58,730 nt of DNA from Prevotella sp. (GTDB lineage: Bacteria > Bacteroidota > Bacteroidia > Bacteroidales > Bacteroidaceae): assembly GCA_016281055.1 (NCBI GenBank), contig JAEEHW010000075.1, positions 1 to 58,730 of the forward strand, read 5' to 3'. Below are positions 51,847 to 58,730 of this stretch, piece after piece; position 1 is the first letter of the stretch; each line of letters opens with the position of its first letter. The position numbers were made by a program, and so were the translations under genes. Under the pieces are notes generated by a model. That model saw only the letters and a program-made list of their open reading frames with translations, did not search any database and was not told the DNA's origin.

Positions 51847-52671
51847 TCACTTGTCGTCCGTACTGTCTGTGGCAGTAACAGGGTCTTGGTTTGTTGCAGT
51901 CTCCGTAGTCGGTATCTCGAACTTCTTCTTCTGAAGCACGAAGTTGGTGCCGAGGTATTTCTCGCGCACTGTCTGGTTGGCAGCCAGTTCGTCAGGCGTG
52001 CCGTGAAACAGTATGCGGCCTTCGAAGAGCAGGTATGCGCGGTCGGTGATGTTCAGTGTCTCATGCACGTTGTGGTCGGTGATGAGGATGCCGATGTTGC
52101 GGTGCTTCAACTGCCACACCACGCGCTGAATCTCCTCCACGGCGATAGGGTCAACGCCGGCGAAAGGTTCGTCGAGCATGATGAATTTCGGTTCGATGGC
52201 AAGGCATCGTGCTATCTCTGTGCGGCGGCGCTCACCACCGGAAAGGCGGTCACCGTAGTTCTTGCGCACCTTCTGCAGTGAGAACTCCTTGATGAGGCTT
52301 TCCAACTTCTCCATCTGATATTCCTTCGGCTTGCCCGTCATCTGCAGGACGGAGAGGATATTGTCCTCCACGGTCATCTTGCGGAATACGCTGGCCTCCT
52401 GCGGCAGGTATCCCACACCGTTGCGTGCGTGCTCATACACAGCCATCGACGTTATCTCCGTGTCGTTGATATAGACGTGCCCGGCATTTGGCACGACGAG
52501 TCCGGTGGTCATGTAGAACGATGTAGTCTTGCCGGCACCGTTAGGACCGAGCAGACCTACAATCTCGCCTTGGCTCACGTTGAACGACACATCGTTTACC
52601 ACCGTGCGCTTGCCGTATATCTTTACAAGTCCCTCGCTGCGGAGGGTTGACTTATTTAATTCGCCATTCAT
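51847..52671 (-). CDS. lptB: LPS export ABC transporter ATP-binding protein
   Basis: Walker [15 protein letters not shown]-loop [15 protein letters not shown], signature [16 protein letters not shown], Walker [16 protein letters not shown], and H-loop [12 protein letters not shown] identify the ABC ATPase. The sequence [26 protein letters not shown] and the whole order match LptB, which powers extraction of lipopolysaccharide from the inner membrane with LptFG. A C-terminal tail of about 35 residues ([19 protein letters not shown]) extends beyond the usual 240. No lptF/G gene is adjacent. Confidence 0.93.
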   Translation of the reverse strand: MNGELNKSTLRSEGLVKIYGKRTVVNDVSFNVSQGEIVGLLGPNGAGKTTSFYMTTGLVVPNAGHVYINDTEITSMAVYEHARNGVGYLPQEASVFRKMTVEDNILSVLQMTGKPKEYQMEKLESLIKEFSLQKVRKNYGDRLSGGERRRTEIARCLAIEPKFIMLDEPFAGVDPIAVEEIQRVVWQLKHRNIGILITDHNVHETLNITDRAYLLFEGRILFHGTPDELAANQTVREKYLGTNFVLQKKKFEIPTTETATNQDPVTATDSTDDK

Positions 52672-52676
52672 GATTT

Positions 52677-52783
52677 ATCATTAAGTAATCAGTAGTTAAG
52701 TAGTCAGTAGTTAAGACATTACGTTTGCTGTTCACAGGCTATTACATTTGTCTTAACTCCTTAACTCCTTATCTTCTTATCTC
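52677..52783. repeat. Short tandem repeats AGTAGTTAAGT and CTTAACTC in inverted relation
   Basis: AATCAGTAGTTAAGTAGTCAG repeats lie at 52684-52714 and TCTTAACTCCTTAACTCCTTA at 52752-52775; the GTTAAG and CTTAAC halves can pair. They fill the gap between lptB and the upstream enzyme gene, with no promoter box seen. Confidence 0.7.
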
Positions 52784-53719
52784 CTAATCCATTATGCCTT
52801 TCACCGCCTCGTTGTACTCCTTGACGAGACGCTGCATTATCACGCTGACAGGCTCTACCTGTTTGATGGCAGAGGCTATCTGGCCAATCTCCATCTCTCC
52901 GTTCTCTGTGTCACCGTCGAAGATGCCGCGGCGCGTAGCCTTCTCACCGAGGATGTCAAGCAACTCAGGTACGTCGGCACCCTTTGCTTCAGCCTCGGCA
53001 ATACGGTTGTAGAGTCCATTCTTCACCAGTCGCGACGGAGCGAGTTTCTTCAGGCACAACATGGTGTCACCCTCTTCAAGGTTGGTGCATGCCTGTTTGA
53101 AGGCATCGCTTGCGCTGCTCTCCTCTGCCAAGGCGAAGAGCGTGCCTATCTGTACGCCTTCCGCTCCCAGTACCTGTGCAGCCAGGCAAGCCTGACCGCT
53201 TGCTATGCCGCCTGCGGCAATGAGCGGCAGTGTGGTGGCCTTGCGCACCTGTGGTATGAGACACATGGTGGTGGTTTCCTCCTTGCCATTGTGACCGCCG
53301 GCCTCAAAGCCTTCGGCAACGACAACGTCAACACCGGCCTCCTCGCATTTCTTGGCGAACTTTGACGATGACACCACGTGGGCAACAATCATGCCGGCAT
53401 CATGGAAACGCTGTGTGTATTTCTTCGGACTGCCTGCAGATGTGAACACAATCTTGCAGCCCTCCTCGATTATCATGTCGATGAGCGAGTCTATCTGCGG
53501 ATACATCAGCGGCAGGTTGATGCCCCACGGCTTCGTGGTTGCGGCCTTCACCTTCTGTATATGCTCACGCAGCAGGTCAACGCTCATTGTGCCGGCACCA
53601 ATAAGTCCCAGTCCGCCAGCGTTACTTACCGCAGCCGCCAGTCGCCAGCCGCTGCACCATGCCATACCGCCGGCAATCACCGGCTGTTCTATTCCGAATA
53701 TTTCCTTTATTCTGTTCAT
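52784..53719 (-). CDS. FabK / nitronate-monooxygenase-like flavoenzyme, 311 aa
   Basis: A TIM-barrel FMN enzyme: PVIAGGMAWCSGWRLAAAVSNAGGLGLIGAG at the start, WGINLPL, VFTSAGSPKKYT, VVAEGFEAGGHNG (the conserved EGxEAGGH), LPLIAAGGIASG and GVQIGTLFALAEES (phosphate binding). It may be an enoyl-ACP reductase (FabK type) or a nitronate monooxygenase; the two share this fold, and no active-site residue seen here decides. Its transcript starts near 53832 and carries repeat arrays in the leader; lptB follows 112 bp downstream. Confidence 0.85.
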   Translation of the reverse strand: MNRIKEIFGIEQPVIAGGMAWCSGWRLAAAVSNAGGLGLIGAGTMSVDLLREHIQKVKAATTKPWGINLPLMYPQIDSLIDMIIEEGCKIVFTSAGSPKKYTQRFHDAGMIVAHVVSSSKFAKKCEEAGVDVVVAEGFEAGGHNGKEETTTMCLIPQVRKATTLPLIAAGGIASGQACLAAQVLGAEGVQIGTLFALAEESSASDAFKQACTNLEEGDTMLCLKKLAPSRLVKNGLYNRIAEAEAKGADVPELLDILGEKATRRGIFDGDTENGEMEIGQIASAIKQVEPVSVIMQRLVKEYNEAVKGIMD

Positions 53720-53740
53720 ATCTTAGTTGTTTGGTTGATG

Positions 53741-53846
53741 GGTGAAGAATTAAAGAATTGAAGAGTTGAAGAATTGAAGTTTTTACCGCATGGCAACTTT
53801 AATTTTTCAATTTTTCCATCCTTCAATCTTTCCAAGTGCAAAGTTA
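53741..53846 (-). promoter_or_regulatory. Promoter and repeat-containing leader of the FabK/NMO-like gene
   Basis: TAACTTTG is the complement of 53839-53846. Between it and the start codon lie GAAGAATTGAAGAGTTGAAG-type repeats (53745-53779) and their inverted counterparts (CAATTTTTCCATCCTTCAATC, 53806-53829), so the leader could fold into a long imperfect hairpin. Confidence 0.65.
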
Positions 53847-53906
53847 CGAAAAAAGATTGGTTTATCGAAACTATTATAGAAGATTAACGCATTTTGAATT
53901 AAAACC

Positions 53907-54359
53907 TTACTCCTTGTTTTTCGTGTCCATGCAGATGGTGACGGGACCGTCGTTGAGTAGTTCCACCTTCATGTCGGCACCGAATTCACCCGTCTGCACG
54001 GGTTTGCCAAGTTGTTCCGACATTGCCTTGCAGAAATGTTCGTAGAGCGGCACAGTTATCTCATGGCTGCCGGCACGCAGGTAACTGGGACGGTTGCCTT
54101 TCTTGTAACTTGCCCACAGGGTGAACTGCGACACTACCAATGCCTCACCGCCCACGTCAAGCAGGCTGCGGTTCATCACACCCTCGTCATCGTTGAATAT
54201 TCTGAGGTTGGCAATCTTCTTGCTCAGCCAGTCGATGTCCTCCTGCGTGTCGGCGTTTTCGCACCCCAACAACACAAGTAATCCATGTTCAATTTTTGAT
54301 TTTACAGAGCCATCGATAGTTACAGAAGCATGGCTCACGCGTTGTATCACTGCTCTCAT
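53907..54359 (-). CDS. dtd: D-aminoacyl-tRNA deacylase
   Basis: The family pattern is complete: MRAVIQRVSHASVTIDG at the start, GLLVLLGCENADT, the catalytic VVSQFTLWAS (SQxxL) near residue 76-85, KGNRPSY, and NDGPVTICMDT (the N-x-GPVT motif) at the end. The enzyme removes D-amino acids wrongly attached to tRNA. Length 150 aa is standard. Confidence 0.95.
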   Translation of the reverse strand: MRAVIQRVSHASVTIDGSVKSKIEHGLLVLLGCENADTQEDIDWLSKKIANLRIFNDDEGVMNRSLLDVGGEALVVSQFTLWASYKKGNRPSYLRAGSHEITVPLYEHFCKAMSEQLGKPVQTGEFGADMKVELLNDGPVTICMDTKNKE

Positions 54360-54403
54360 TGTTTAATGATTTGAGAAATTGAAGTAATCATCTTTTCGGA
54401 ATG

Positions 54404-54411
54404 CAAAGGTA
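54404..54411 (-). promoter_or_regulatory. -7 box TACCTTTG for dtd
   Basis: Complement of CAAAGGTA, about 45 bp before the dtd start. Confidence 0.6.
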
Positions 54412-54483
54412 CTAACTTTCTGTGAAACTACAAATAATTATCTTCTTTTTCTGTTTGCTCGTAAATGTCTTGCTGCAAAATAT

Positions 54484-54530
54484 TGATTACATATTACGCT
54501 GTAAAAACACTCGGATTACATTGCTTTTTG
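54484..54530. repeat. Degenerate member of the TTACA-N-TGTAA palindrome family
   Basis: GATTACATATTACGCTGTAA and GGATTACATTGCTTTTTGCA fall between the divergent dtd and TonB-receptor promoters, as other members fall in intergenic space. Confidence 0.5.
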
Positions 54531-54597
54531 CAACCGGATTGCAGTAGCTTTTCCGTAATTTTGCACACCGAAAAGATATGATTGGTGTTATGCCATT

Positions 54598-54660
54598 CGT
54601 CACAAAACATTGCAAAATATCCCAGAAACTTGCCTATATGGGCTGGAAGGTGTAATTTTG
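54598..54660 (+). promoter_or_regulatory. Promoter of the second TonB receptor with element shared with 15379
   Basis: CGTCACAAAACATTGCAAAA and TATCCCAGAAACTTGC (54598-54633) are followed by TAATTTTG at 54653-54660. The CTTGC to -7 distance is the same as at 15411-15435, and the sequence upstream is nearly identical. Confidence 0.75.
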
Positions 54661-54726
54661 CAAACGCTTACAGAAACGTGAGAAAACAAAAGTCGTTTGA
54701 AAAATATTCAATAACAAATGTACAGG

Positions 54727-57081
54727 ATGAAAAGATTGTTCTTTGCAGTTGTCACGTCGGTGATGCTGCTTTTACCCTCGGTGGCCGGGGCACAGGCCAC
54801 GCAGACCATTCGCGGTCAGGTGAGCGACGTGGCATCGGGTGAACCGATAGCTGGCGTAAGCATACAGGTGGAAAACGGTACGACGATAACCACCGTGTCT
54901 GACGTTAATGGTAACTTTGTGATTGAAAACGTACCCGTGGGTCGCCATGCCGTAAGGGCTACCTACGTGGGTTATGAACCGGTGCTTGTCAAGGAGTTGA
55001 TGGTCTCTGCCAGTAAGGAACTGGTGCTTAACCTGAGTATGCGTGAGAACGTAGCCGAACTTGGTGAGGTGGTTGTGAAGCCTCATGTCAACAAGCAGAC
55101 ACCGCTTAACGAGATGGCACAGGTGGGCGCACGAATGTTCAGTGTGGAGGAGGCCAACCGCTATGCCGGTGGTATGTCTGACCCTGCCCGTACTGCATCG
55201 GTGTTTGCCGGCATCATAGCCGGTGGCGCCACCAATGGCATCAGTATTCACGGAAACTCGCCACGCATGCTGCAGTGGCGCATAGAGGGTGTGGAGGTGT
55301 ATAACCCTAACCATTTCGCTGACATCACCGAGGCAGGCGGCGGCATCTTCACTTCGCTCAACGGTACGGTGCTTGCCAACAGCGACTTTATGATGGGTGC
55401 CATGCCGGCAGAGTTCGGCAATGCGCTGAGTGGCGTGTTCAATGTGAATATGCGTGTGGGCAACAACAACAAGTATGAGCATGCCTTCCAGGTGGGTACC
55501 CTTGGCATAGACTTCGCATCGGAGGGTCCTATCGGCAAGGCGAAGGAGGGAAGGCCGCGCGCGTCTTACCTTGTGAACTACCGTTACAGTTTCCTTGAAA
55601 TAGCGAAAAAGATAAAGGCCATAAACATGGATCGCGAGACTCTCGACTATCAGGATTTGAGTTTCAAGGTAAACGTGCCGACGACAAAGGCGGGCACTTT
55701 CGCCGTGTGGTTTACGGGATTGATAGACAGGTTTGAGAACGAGGTGCCCGACGTGTCGGACTGGGAGACTCTGTGGGACTGCAACTCCTCATGGTCGCGC
55801 CAGAAGAACATGGCCGTGGGCTTGAGCCACACATATCGTTTCAATACGGGTGGCACGCTGCGCTCAAGCGTGGCCTATACAGGTAATTACACAAAACTGT
55901 TTGTGGATGAATATGACACTGAGATGACTACTTATCCTGAAATGAGAGGACGCAACACGTCATGGAATGTCATCATCAGCACGCAGCACCAGCAGAAGTT
56001 CTCTTCACGCTACACCATGCAGAATGGTTTTGAGCACCAGCACATCGCCTTCAATGCGTGGCTCGACTATGTAAAGGTATCGCGCGAACCGCTCTACCGT
56101 GTGTATGAGTCGGAGGGCAACACCGGACTGACACGTCTCTACACCAGCCACAAACTGGCTTTGAGCCGCCGTCTCTCAATGGTGGCAGGCTTGAACGCCA
56201 TGTGGTTCAATCTTAACGACCAGTTTATCATTGAGCCGCGCTTCAGCATGCAGTACAAGATATCGCCGTCGAGCACGCTGTCTATAGCCTACGCGCTCAA
56301 CAGCCGCAAGGAAAACACTGACACATACTTCGTGTTACTGGAGGGTACGAACCCTAACAAGAACCTCGGACTGACACGCTCGCATCATATCTCTGCTTCC
56401 TTTGCACAGCGACTGGGCGAGAATGCCATGCTGAAGATTGAGCCTTACTGGCAGTGGCTCTTCGACGTGCCGGTAGAGCAGGGCACCACCTACTCTGTCA
56501 TCAACGATCGCTCGTTCTTCCAAGATCGTGTGTTGGTAAACGACGGTGCAGGCCGCAACTACGGTATCGATTTCACGCTGGAGCGTTATCTGAAAGACGG
56601 ATACTATGGTATGTTGAGTGCAACACTCTTCAAGTCGGAGTATCGCGATGCACAGGGTGACTGGCACAGCAGCCGCTTCGACCGCGGCTTTGTTGCCAAC
56701 ATTCTCGGCGGCAAGGAGTGGATGGTAGGCAAGAGTAAGAAGAATGTGCTCGGCATCAACGGCCGTCTTACCCTGATGGGCGGCGACCGCTATACTCCAG
56801 TGCCGGAGGGCGTTACATACGAAGACATCATGATGCGTCCCGACAAGTCTATTCCTGAGGATGTGGAGAATCCTTTCTCCGCTCATCAGAACATGAGCGT
56901 GGGCTATGCCTTCTCTGCAAAGTATATCATCAACAAGCAGCATACCTCACACCAGATTATAGTGGACTTCCTCAATATGCGCACCTATAACGGCCAGACT
57001 TACGATATGCGCACGCATGAGCTGAAGAGCCACTTCACCAGTCTGACATTCCCGAACATTGCTTACCGCATTGAGTTCTGA
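54727..57081 (+). CDS. TonB-dependent receptor with carboxypeptidase-regulatory-like N-terminal domain, 784 aa
   Basis: A signal peptide (LFFAVVTSVMLLLPSVAGAQA) is followed by the beta-sandwich TIRGQVSDVASGEPIAGVSIQVENG...VPVGRHAVRATYVGYEPVLVKEL typical of SusC-like and other Bacteroidetes receptors, then a plug domain (about 110-240, ISIHGNSPRMLQWRIEGVEVYNPNHF) and a beta-barrel ending in phenylalanine (FPNIAYRIEF). There is no SusD partner gene, and the length is below the 1000 residues of SusC, so this is a CirA/FecA-type receptor for an unknown ligand. ATG 54727 follows ACAGG; an ATG at 54718 adds three residues. Confidence 0.88.
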   Translation: MKRLFFAVVTSVMLLLPSVAGAQATQTIRGQVSDVASGEPIAGVSIQVENGTTITTVSDVNGNFVIENVPVGRHAVRATYVGYEPVLVKELMVSASKELVLNLSMRENVAELGEVVVKPHVNKQTPLNEMAQVGARMFSVEEANRYAGGMSDPARTASVFAGIIAGGATNGISIHGNSPRMLQWRIEGVEVYNPNHFADITEAGGGIFTSLNGTVLANSDFMMGAMPAEFGNALSGVFNVNMRVGNNNKYEHAFQVGTLGIDFASEGPIGKAKEGRPRASYLVNYRYSFLEIAKKIKAINMDRETLDYQDLSFKVNVPTTKAGTFAVWFTGLIDRFENEVPDVSDWETLWDCNSSWSRQKNMAVGLSHTYRFNTGGTLRSSVAYTGNYTKLFVDEYDTEMTTYPEMRGRNTSWNVIISTQHQQKFSSRYTMQNGFEHQHIAFNAWLDYVKVSREPLYRVYESEGNTGLTRLYTSHKLALSRRLSMVAGLNAMWFNLNDQFIIEPRFSMQYKISPSSTLSIAYALNSRKENTDTYFVLLEGTNPNKNLGLTRSHHISASFAQRLGENAMLKIEPYWQWLFDVPVEQGTTYSVINDRSFFQDRVLVNDGAGRNYGIDFTLERYLKDGYYGMLSATLFKSEYRDAQGDWHSSRFDRGFVANILGGKEWMVGKSKKNVLGINGRLTLMGGDRYTPVPEGVTYEDIMMRPDKSIPEDVENPFSAHQNMSVGYAFSAKYIINKQHTSHQIIVDFLNMRTYNGQTYDMRTHELKSHFTSLTFPNIAYRIEF

Positions 57082-57095
57082 CATGATTATTTGAG

Positions 57096-57131
57096 TAAAA
57101 GGGGAGCTTTTATGGCTCCCCTTTACTTTTT
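57096..57131 (+). terminator. Intrinsic terminator of the TonB receptor gene
   Basis: AAAGGGGAGC (57098-57107) pairs with GCTCCCCTTT (57115-57124), followed by ACTTTTT. Confidence 0.88.
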
Positions 57132-57156
57132 CCTGTCACTAATTATACATGGTGTC

Positions 57157-57259
57157 GGTACATATTGTACCATGTGTTGGTACGGCATGTACCTGATGTT
57201 GGTATCGTCTGTACCTGGTGTTGGTACAACTAGTACCAAGCGTTGGTATCAACTTGGTA
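57157..57259. repeat. Tandem array of GGTAC-N5-GTACC palindromes, period 22 bp
   Basis: GGTAC (or GGTAT) begins at 57157, 57179, 57201, 57223 and 57245, exactly 22 bp apart. The first four are each followed by 5 bp and GTACC. The 7-bp spacers end in GTT (ATGTGTT, TGATGTT, TGGTGTT, AAGCGTT). The last unit lacks the second half and overlaps the end of the ADP-ribosylglycohydrolase gene. It lies between two convergent genes. Confidence 0.9.
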
Positions 57260-58070
57260 GTGGCTGCAGTCTTTTCCCTGAGTTTACTATCTTGTCGAAG
57301 CGCTCGCTGACATTGACCATCCAGTCAGGTAGTTTCTTCATTACCTGAGAGACGAGAGCATCGGGCATCTTCTTGTAGTATGCGTATGCCATTGGACCGG
57401 ATATGGCGGCAAGGGTGTCGGAATCACCGCCGAGAGAGATGGCAAGTTTTATGCAGTCCAAATAGTCCTTGGATTCAAGGAAGCATATCATTGCAGGGCC
57501 GACGCTGCCTTCGCATGTGGAGTTGAACGAGTAGTCGTCGTGGAAGTCGGCATATTTCAGTGATGCCCAGTCAGGGTAGTATTCGTTCAGCAGGTGTTCG
57601 CGCACGAAATCCTTGTCCTTGCCGTTCTTGAGGTGAAAGATGGCAAGTGCTGTTGCCACTGCTCCCTTGATGCCTTCCGGGTGGTTGTGCGTGGGCGCAG
57701 CGGTGGCTGTTGCCATCTGTATGCATTCTTCCTCAGTCTGTGCCAGCCACCCCGCCGATGAACAGCGCATGGCAGAGCCGTTGCCGCGACTGCGGTATGG
57801 TTTGGGATAGTGGTTAGCCATCCATAGTTTGAATCTGCTTCCGAAACCTGCATGGCGGTGCTCGTTGGCGCATTTCCACAGGTTCATGCTCATGTCGAGA
57901 TTGTCGATGAAGGCCTCTGCACAGGCAAATGTAAGTACGGTGTCGTCTGTGAAGTGTGCCCTTGAACTGAACATCTTCACTTTATTGTAGTCCTTAGTGC
58001 GGTGTGTGCGTCCTTCGTATGCACTACCCGCAACATCACCGATGGCTTCGCTGATAAGGTAGTTTTCCAT
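57249..58070 (-). CDS. ADP-ribosylglycohydrolase family protein, 273 aa
   Basis: Two-metal ADP-ribosyl hydrolase fold: GDVAGSAYEG near the N-terminus, HFTDDTVLTFACAEAF (the metal-binding T-D-D-T), GNGSAMRCSSAGWLA, the HNHPEGIKGA segment and ISLGGDSDTLAAISGPMAYAYYKKMP with the second metal-binding D-S-D-T. Such enzymes remove ADP-ribose from proteins or nucleic acids; DraG and the anti-toxin DarG-like functions are examples, but no toxin gene is adjacent. The stop codon lies within the palindrome array. It starts 5 bp from the end of the upstream BspA-like gene and is probably cotranscribed with it. Confidence 0.88.
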   Translation of the reverse strand: MENYLISEAIGDVAGSAYEGRTHRTKDYNKVKMFSSRAHFTDDTVLTFACAEAFIDNLDMSMNLWKCANEHRHAGFGSRFKLWMANHYPKPYRSRGNGSAMRCSSAGWLAQTEEECIQMATATAAPTHNHPEGIKGAVATALAIFHLKNGKDKDFVREHLLNEYYPDWASLKYADFHDDYSFNSTCEGSVGPAMICFLESKDYLDCIKLAISLGGDSDTLAAISGPMAYAYYKKMPDALVSQVMKKLPDWMVNVSERFDKIVNSGKRLQPLPS

Positions 58071-58075
58071 AAAAG

Positions 58076-58730
58076 TTATTTCAATATGATTTTAATGGCA
58101 TTGTTGCCAATTTTGAGTATGGCGATGGAACCAGAGGTAAGATTTGTGGCAATGGAGGCTGTACCATTATGGCAGACAGCTGAGCCAATTAGATTGCCGT
58201 CGATGGTGAAGACGCTGAGATGTTCGTTGTAGGATGCGCCCTCTACGGTTATTATACCATCATGAACAGTGAATTTTATAGTCTGTGATGGTATTGTTAC
58301 AATGTTGTCAGGACCGAACTCTTCAATGTTTTTGAAATTTTTCCATCCTTCTGTCGATTTGTATTTCTCGATTGTGCCAGCGGGAACATAAAGCGTAAAA
58401 TTGTTATATACATCAGTTTCATCGTCTCGGGGGTCCTCTATGTTATAAAAAATCTCGTTATCAATGGGGAATGGATTTTTCATTTTTGATATGATTTGCG
58501 AGATATAGGGTAAATATATATAAAAGAAATAGGGGATTCCTTTTGTGTCTTCTGCAATAACTAAAGGATGATACATTACGCCTCCTTCTCCTTTGTAATC
58601 CACAAGCCAATTGTTAAGGTATAGTATTCCGTCTGGCTGATTGTTATACCATCCTGTGTTATAGAAAGCCCTGTATCCAATTTCTGTTACGCTGTTAGGA
58701 ATGTTGAAAGATGTGATACCTTTACAACCA
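58076..58730 (-). CDS. BspA-like leucine-rich-repeat surface protein, C-terminal part (5' end outside window)
   Basis: The frame is open to the window edge; the visible beginning GITSFNIPNSVTEIGYRAFYNTGWY is a BspA/LRR_5 repeat. It continues into NNFTLYVPAGTIEKYKSTEGWKNFKNIEEFG, the usual last LRR_5 unit of these proteins, then an exported-protein tail (VHDGIITVEGASYNEHLSVFTIDGNLIGSAV...IAILKIGNNAIKIILK) resembling a type IX secretion sorting domain. At least 217 residues are present. A GTG at 58603 is inside the gene and is not its start. Likely a surface adhesin. Confidence 0.78.
   Translation of the reverse strand, partial: GCKGITSFNIPNSVTEIGYRAFYNTGWYNNQPDGILYLNNWLVDYKGEGGVMYHPLVIAEDTKGIPYFFYIYLPYISQIISKMKNPFPIDNEIFYNIEDPRDDETDVYNNFTLYVPAGTIEKYKSTEGWKNFKNIEEFGPDNIVTIPSQTIKFTVHDGIITVEGASYNEHLSVFTIDGNLIGSAVCHNGTASIATNLTSGSIAILKIGNNAIKIILK

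Noticed and set aside
57157..57259. Possible CRISPR array (22-bp period)
   Set aside because: The units are palindromes with 7-bp spacers; far too short for CRISPR.

Overview
The window is a stretch of chromosome from a Bacteroidales bacterium, most likely Prevotella or a close relative. The evidence is the recurring Bacteroidetes promoter (-7 box TAnnTTTG, with a TTTG-type -33 box about 20 bp upstream), the typical families (WbqC, DUF4625, DUF3298, BspA leucine-rich repeats, carboxypeptidase-regulatory-like TonB receptors, very large secreted proteins ending in a GMYI-x-GKK type tail) and many AT-rich intergenic repeats. All identifications are from reading the sequence; no database search was possible.

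Layout. 0-6 kb: end of a four-helix-bundle suffix protein, a GNAT-like protein, a small kinase of polyvalent-protein type, topoisomerase IV subunit B (parE), a free-standing four-helix-bundle gene bracketed by inverted arrays of a 7-bp repeat, and a tRNA-dihydrouridine synthase. 6-12 kb: an ECF sigma / anti-sigma / thioredoxin-fold operon, argB, and a second ECF sigma factor with a probable anti-sigma partner. 12-20 kb: a small exported protein, WbqC and DEAD-box helicase (minus), a LiaF-like / methyltransferase / CAT-like operon (plus), signal peptidase I (minus), a phosphodiesterase, and a strong candidate for an unannotated non-coding RNA of about 315 nt whose promoter carries a perfect 16-bp palindrome. 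20-23.4 kb: minus-strand operon of a membrane-bound AraC regulator, an M28 peptidase and dprA.

24-41.4 kb is the most unusual part: two modules, each a giant exported repeat protein (2808 and 2393 aa) followed by a 59-residue gene (too short for routine calling) and a strong terminator. The two modules share a duplicated regulatory region (palindromes, about 22-bp repeats, promoter). In module 2 this region drives a seven-helix membrane protein resembling the sensor half of the nearby AraC regulator; in module 1 only the first 13 codons of that gene remain, as a pseudogene fragment.

41.5-58.7 kb: pnp, a BspA/dockerin protein that shares the pnp promoter, a DUF3298 lipoprotein, a probable metal (zinc?) uptake operon with a TonB receptor and two DUF4625 lipoproteins, tRNA-Phe, tRNA-Pro, hemolysin III, lptB, a FabK/nitronate monooxygenase-like enzyme, dtd, a second TonB-dependent receptor, a 22-bp-period palindrome array, an ADP-ribosylglycohydrolase and the end of a BspA-like surface protein. 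Several pairs of distant promoters share long, exactly spaced upstream elements, which suggests that promoter regions have been copied within this genome.
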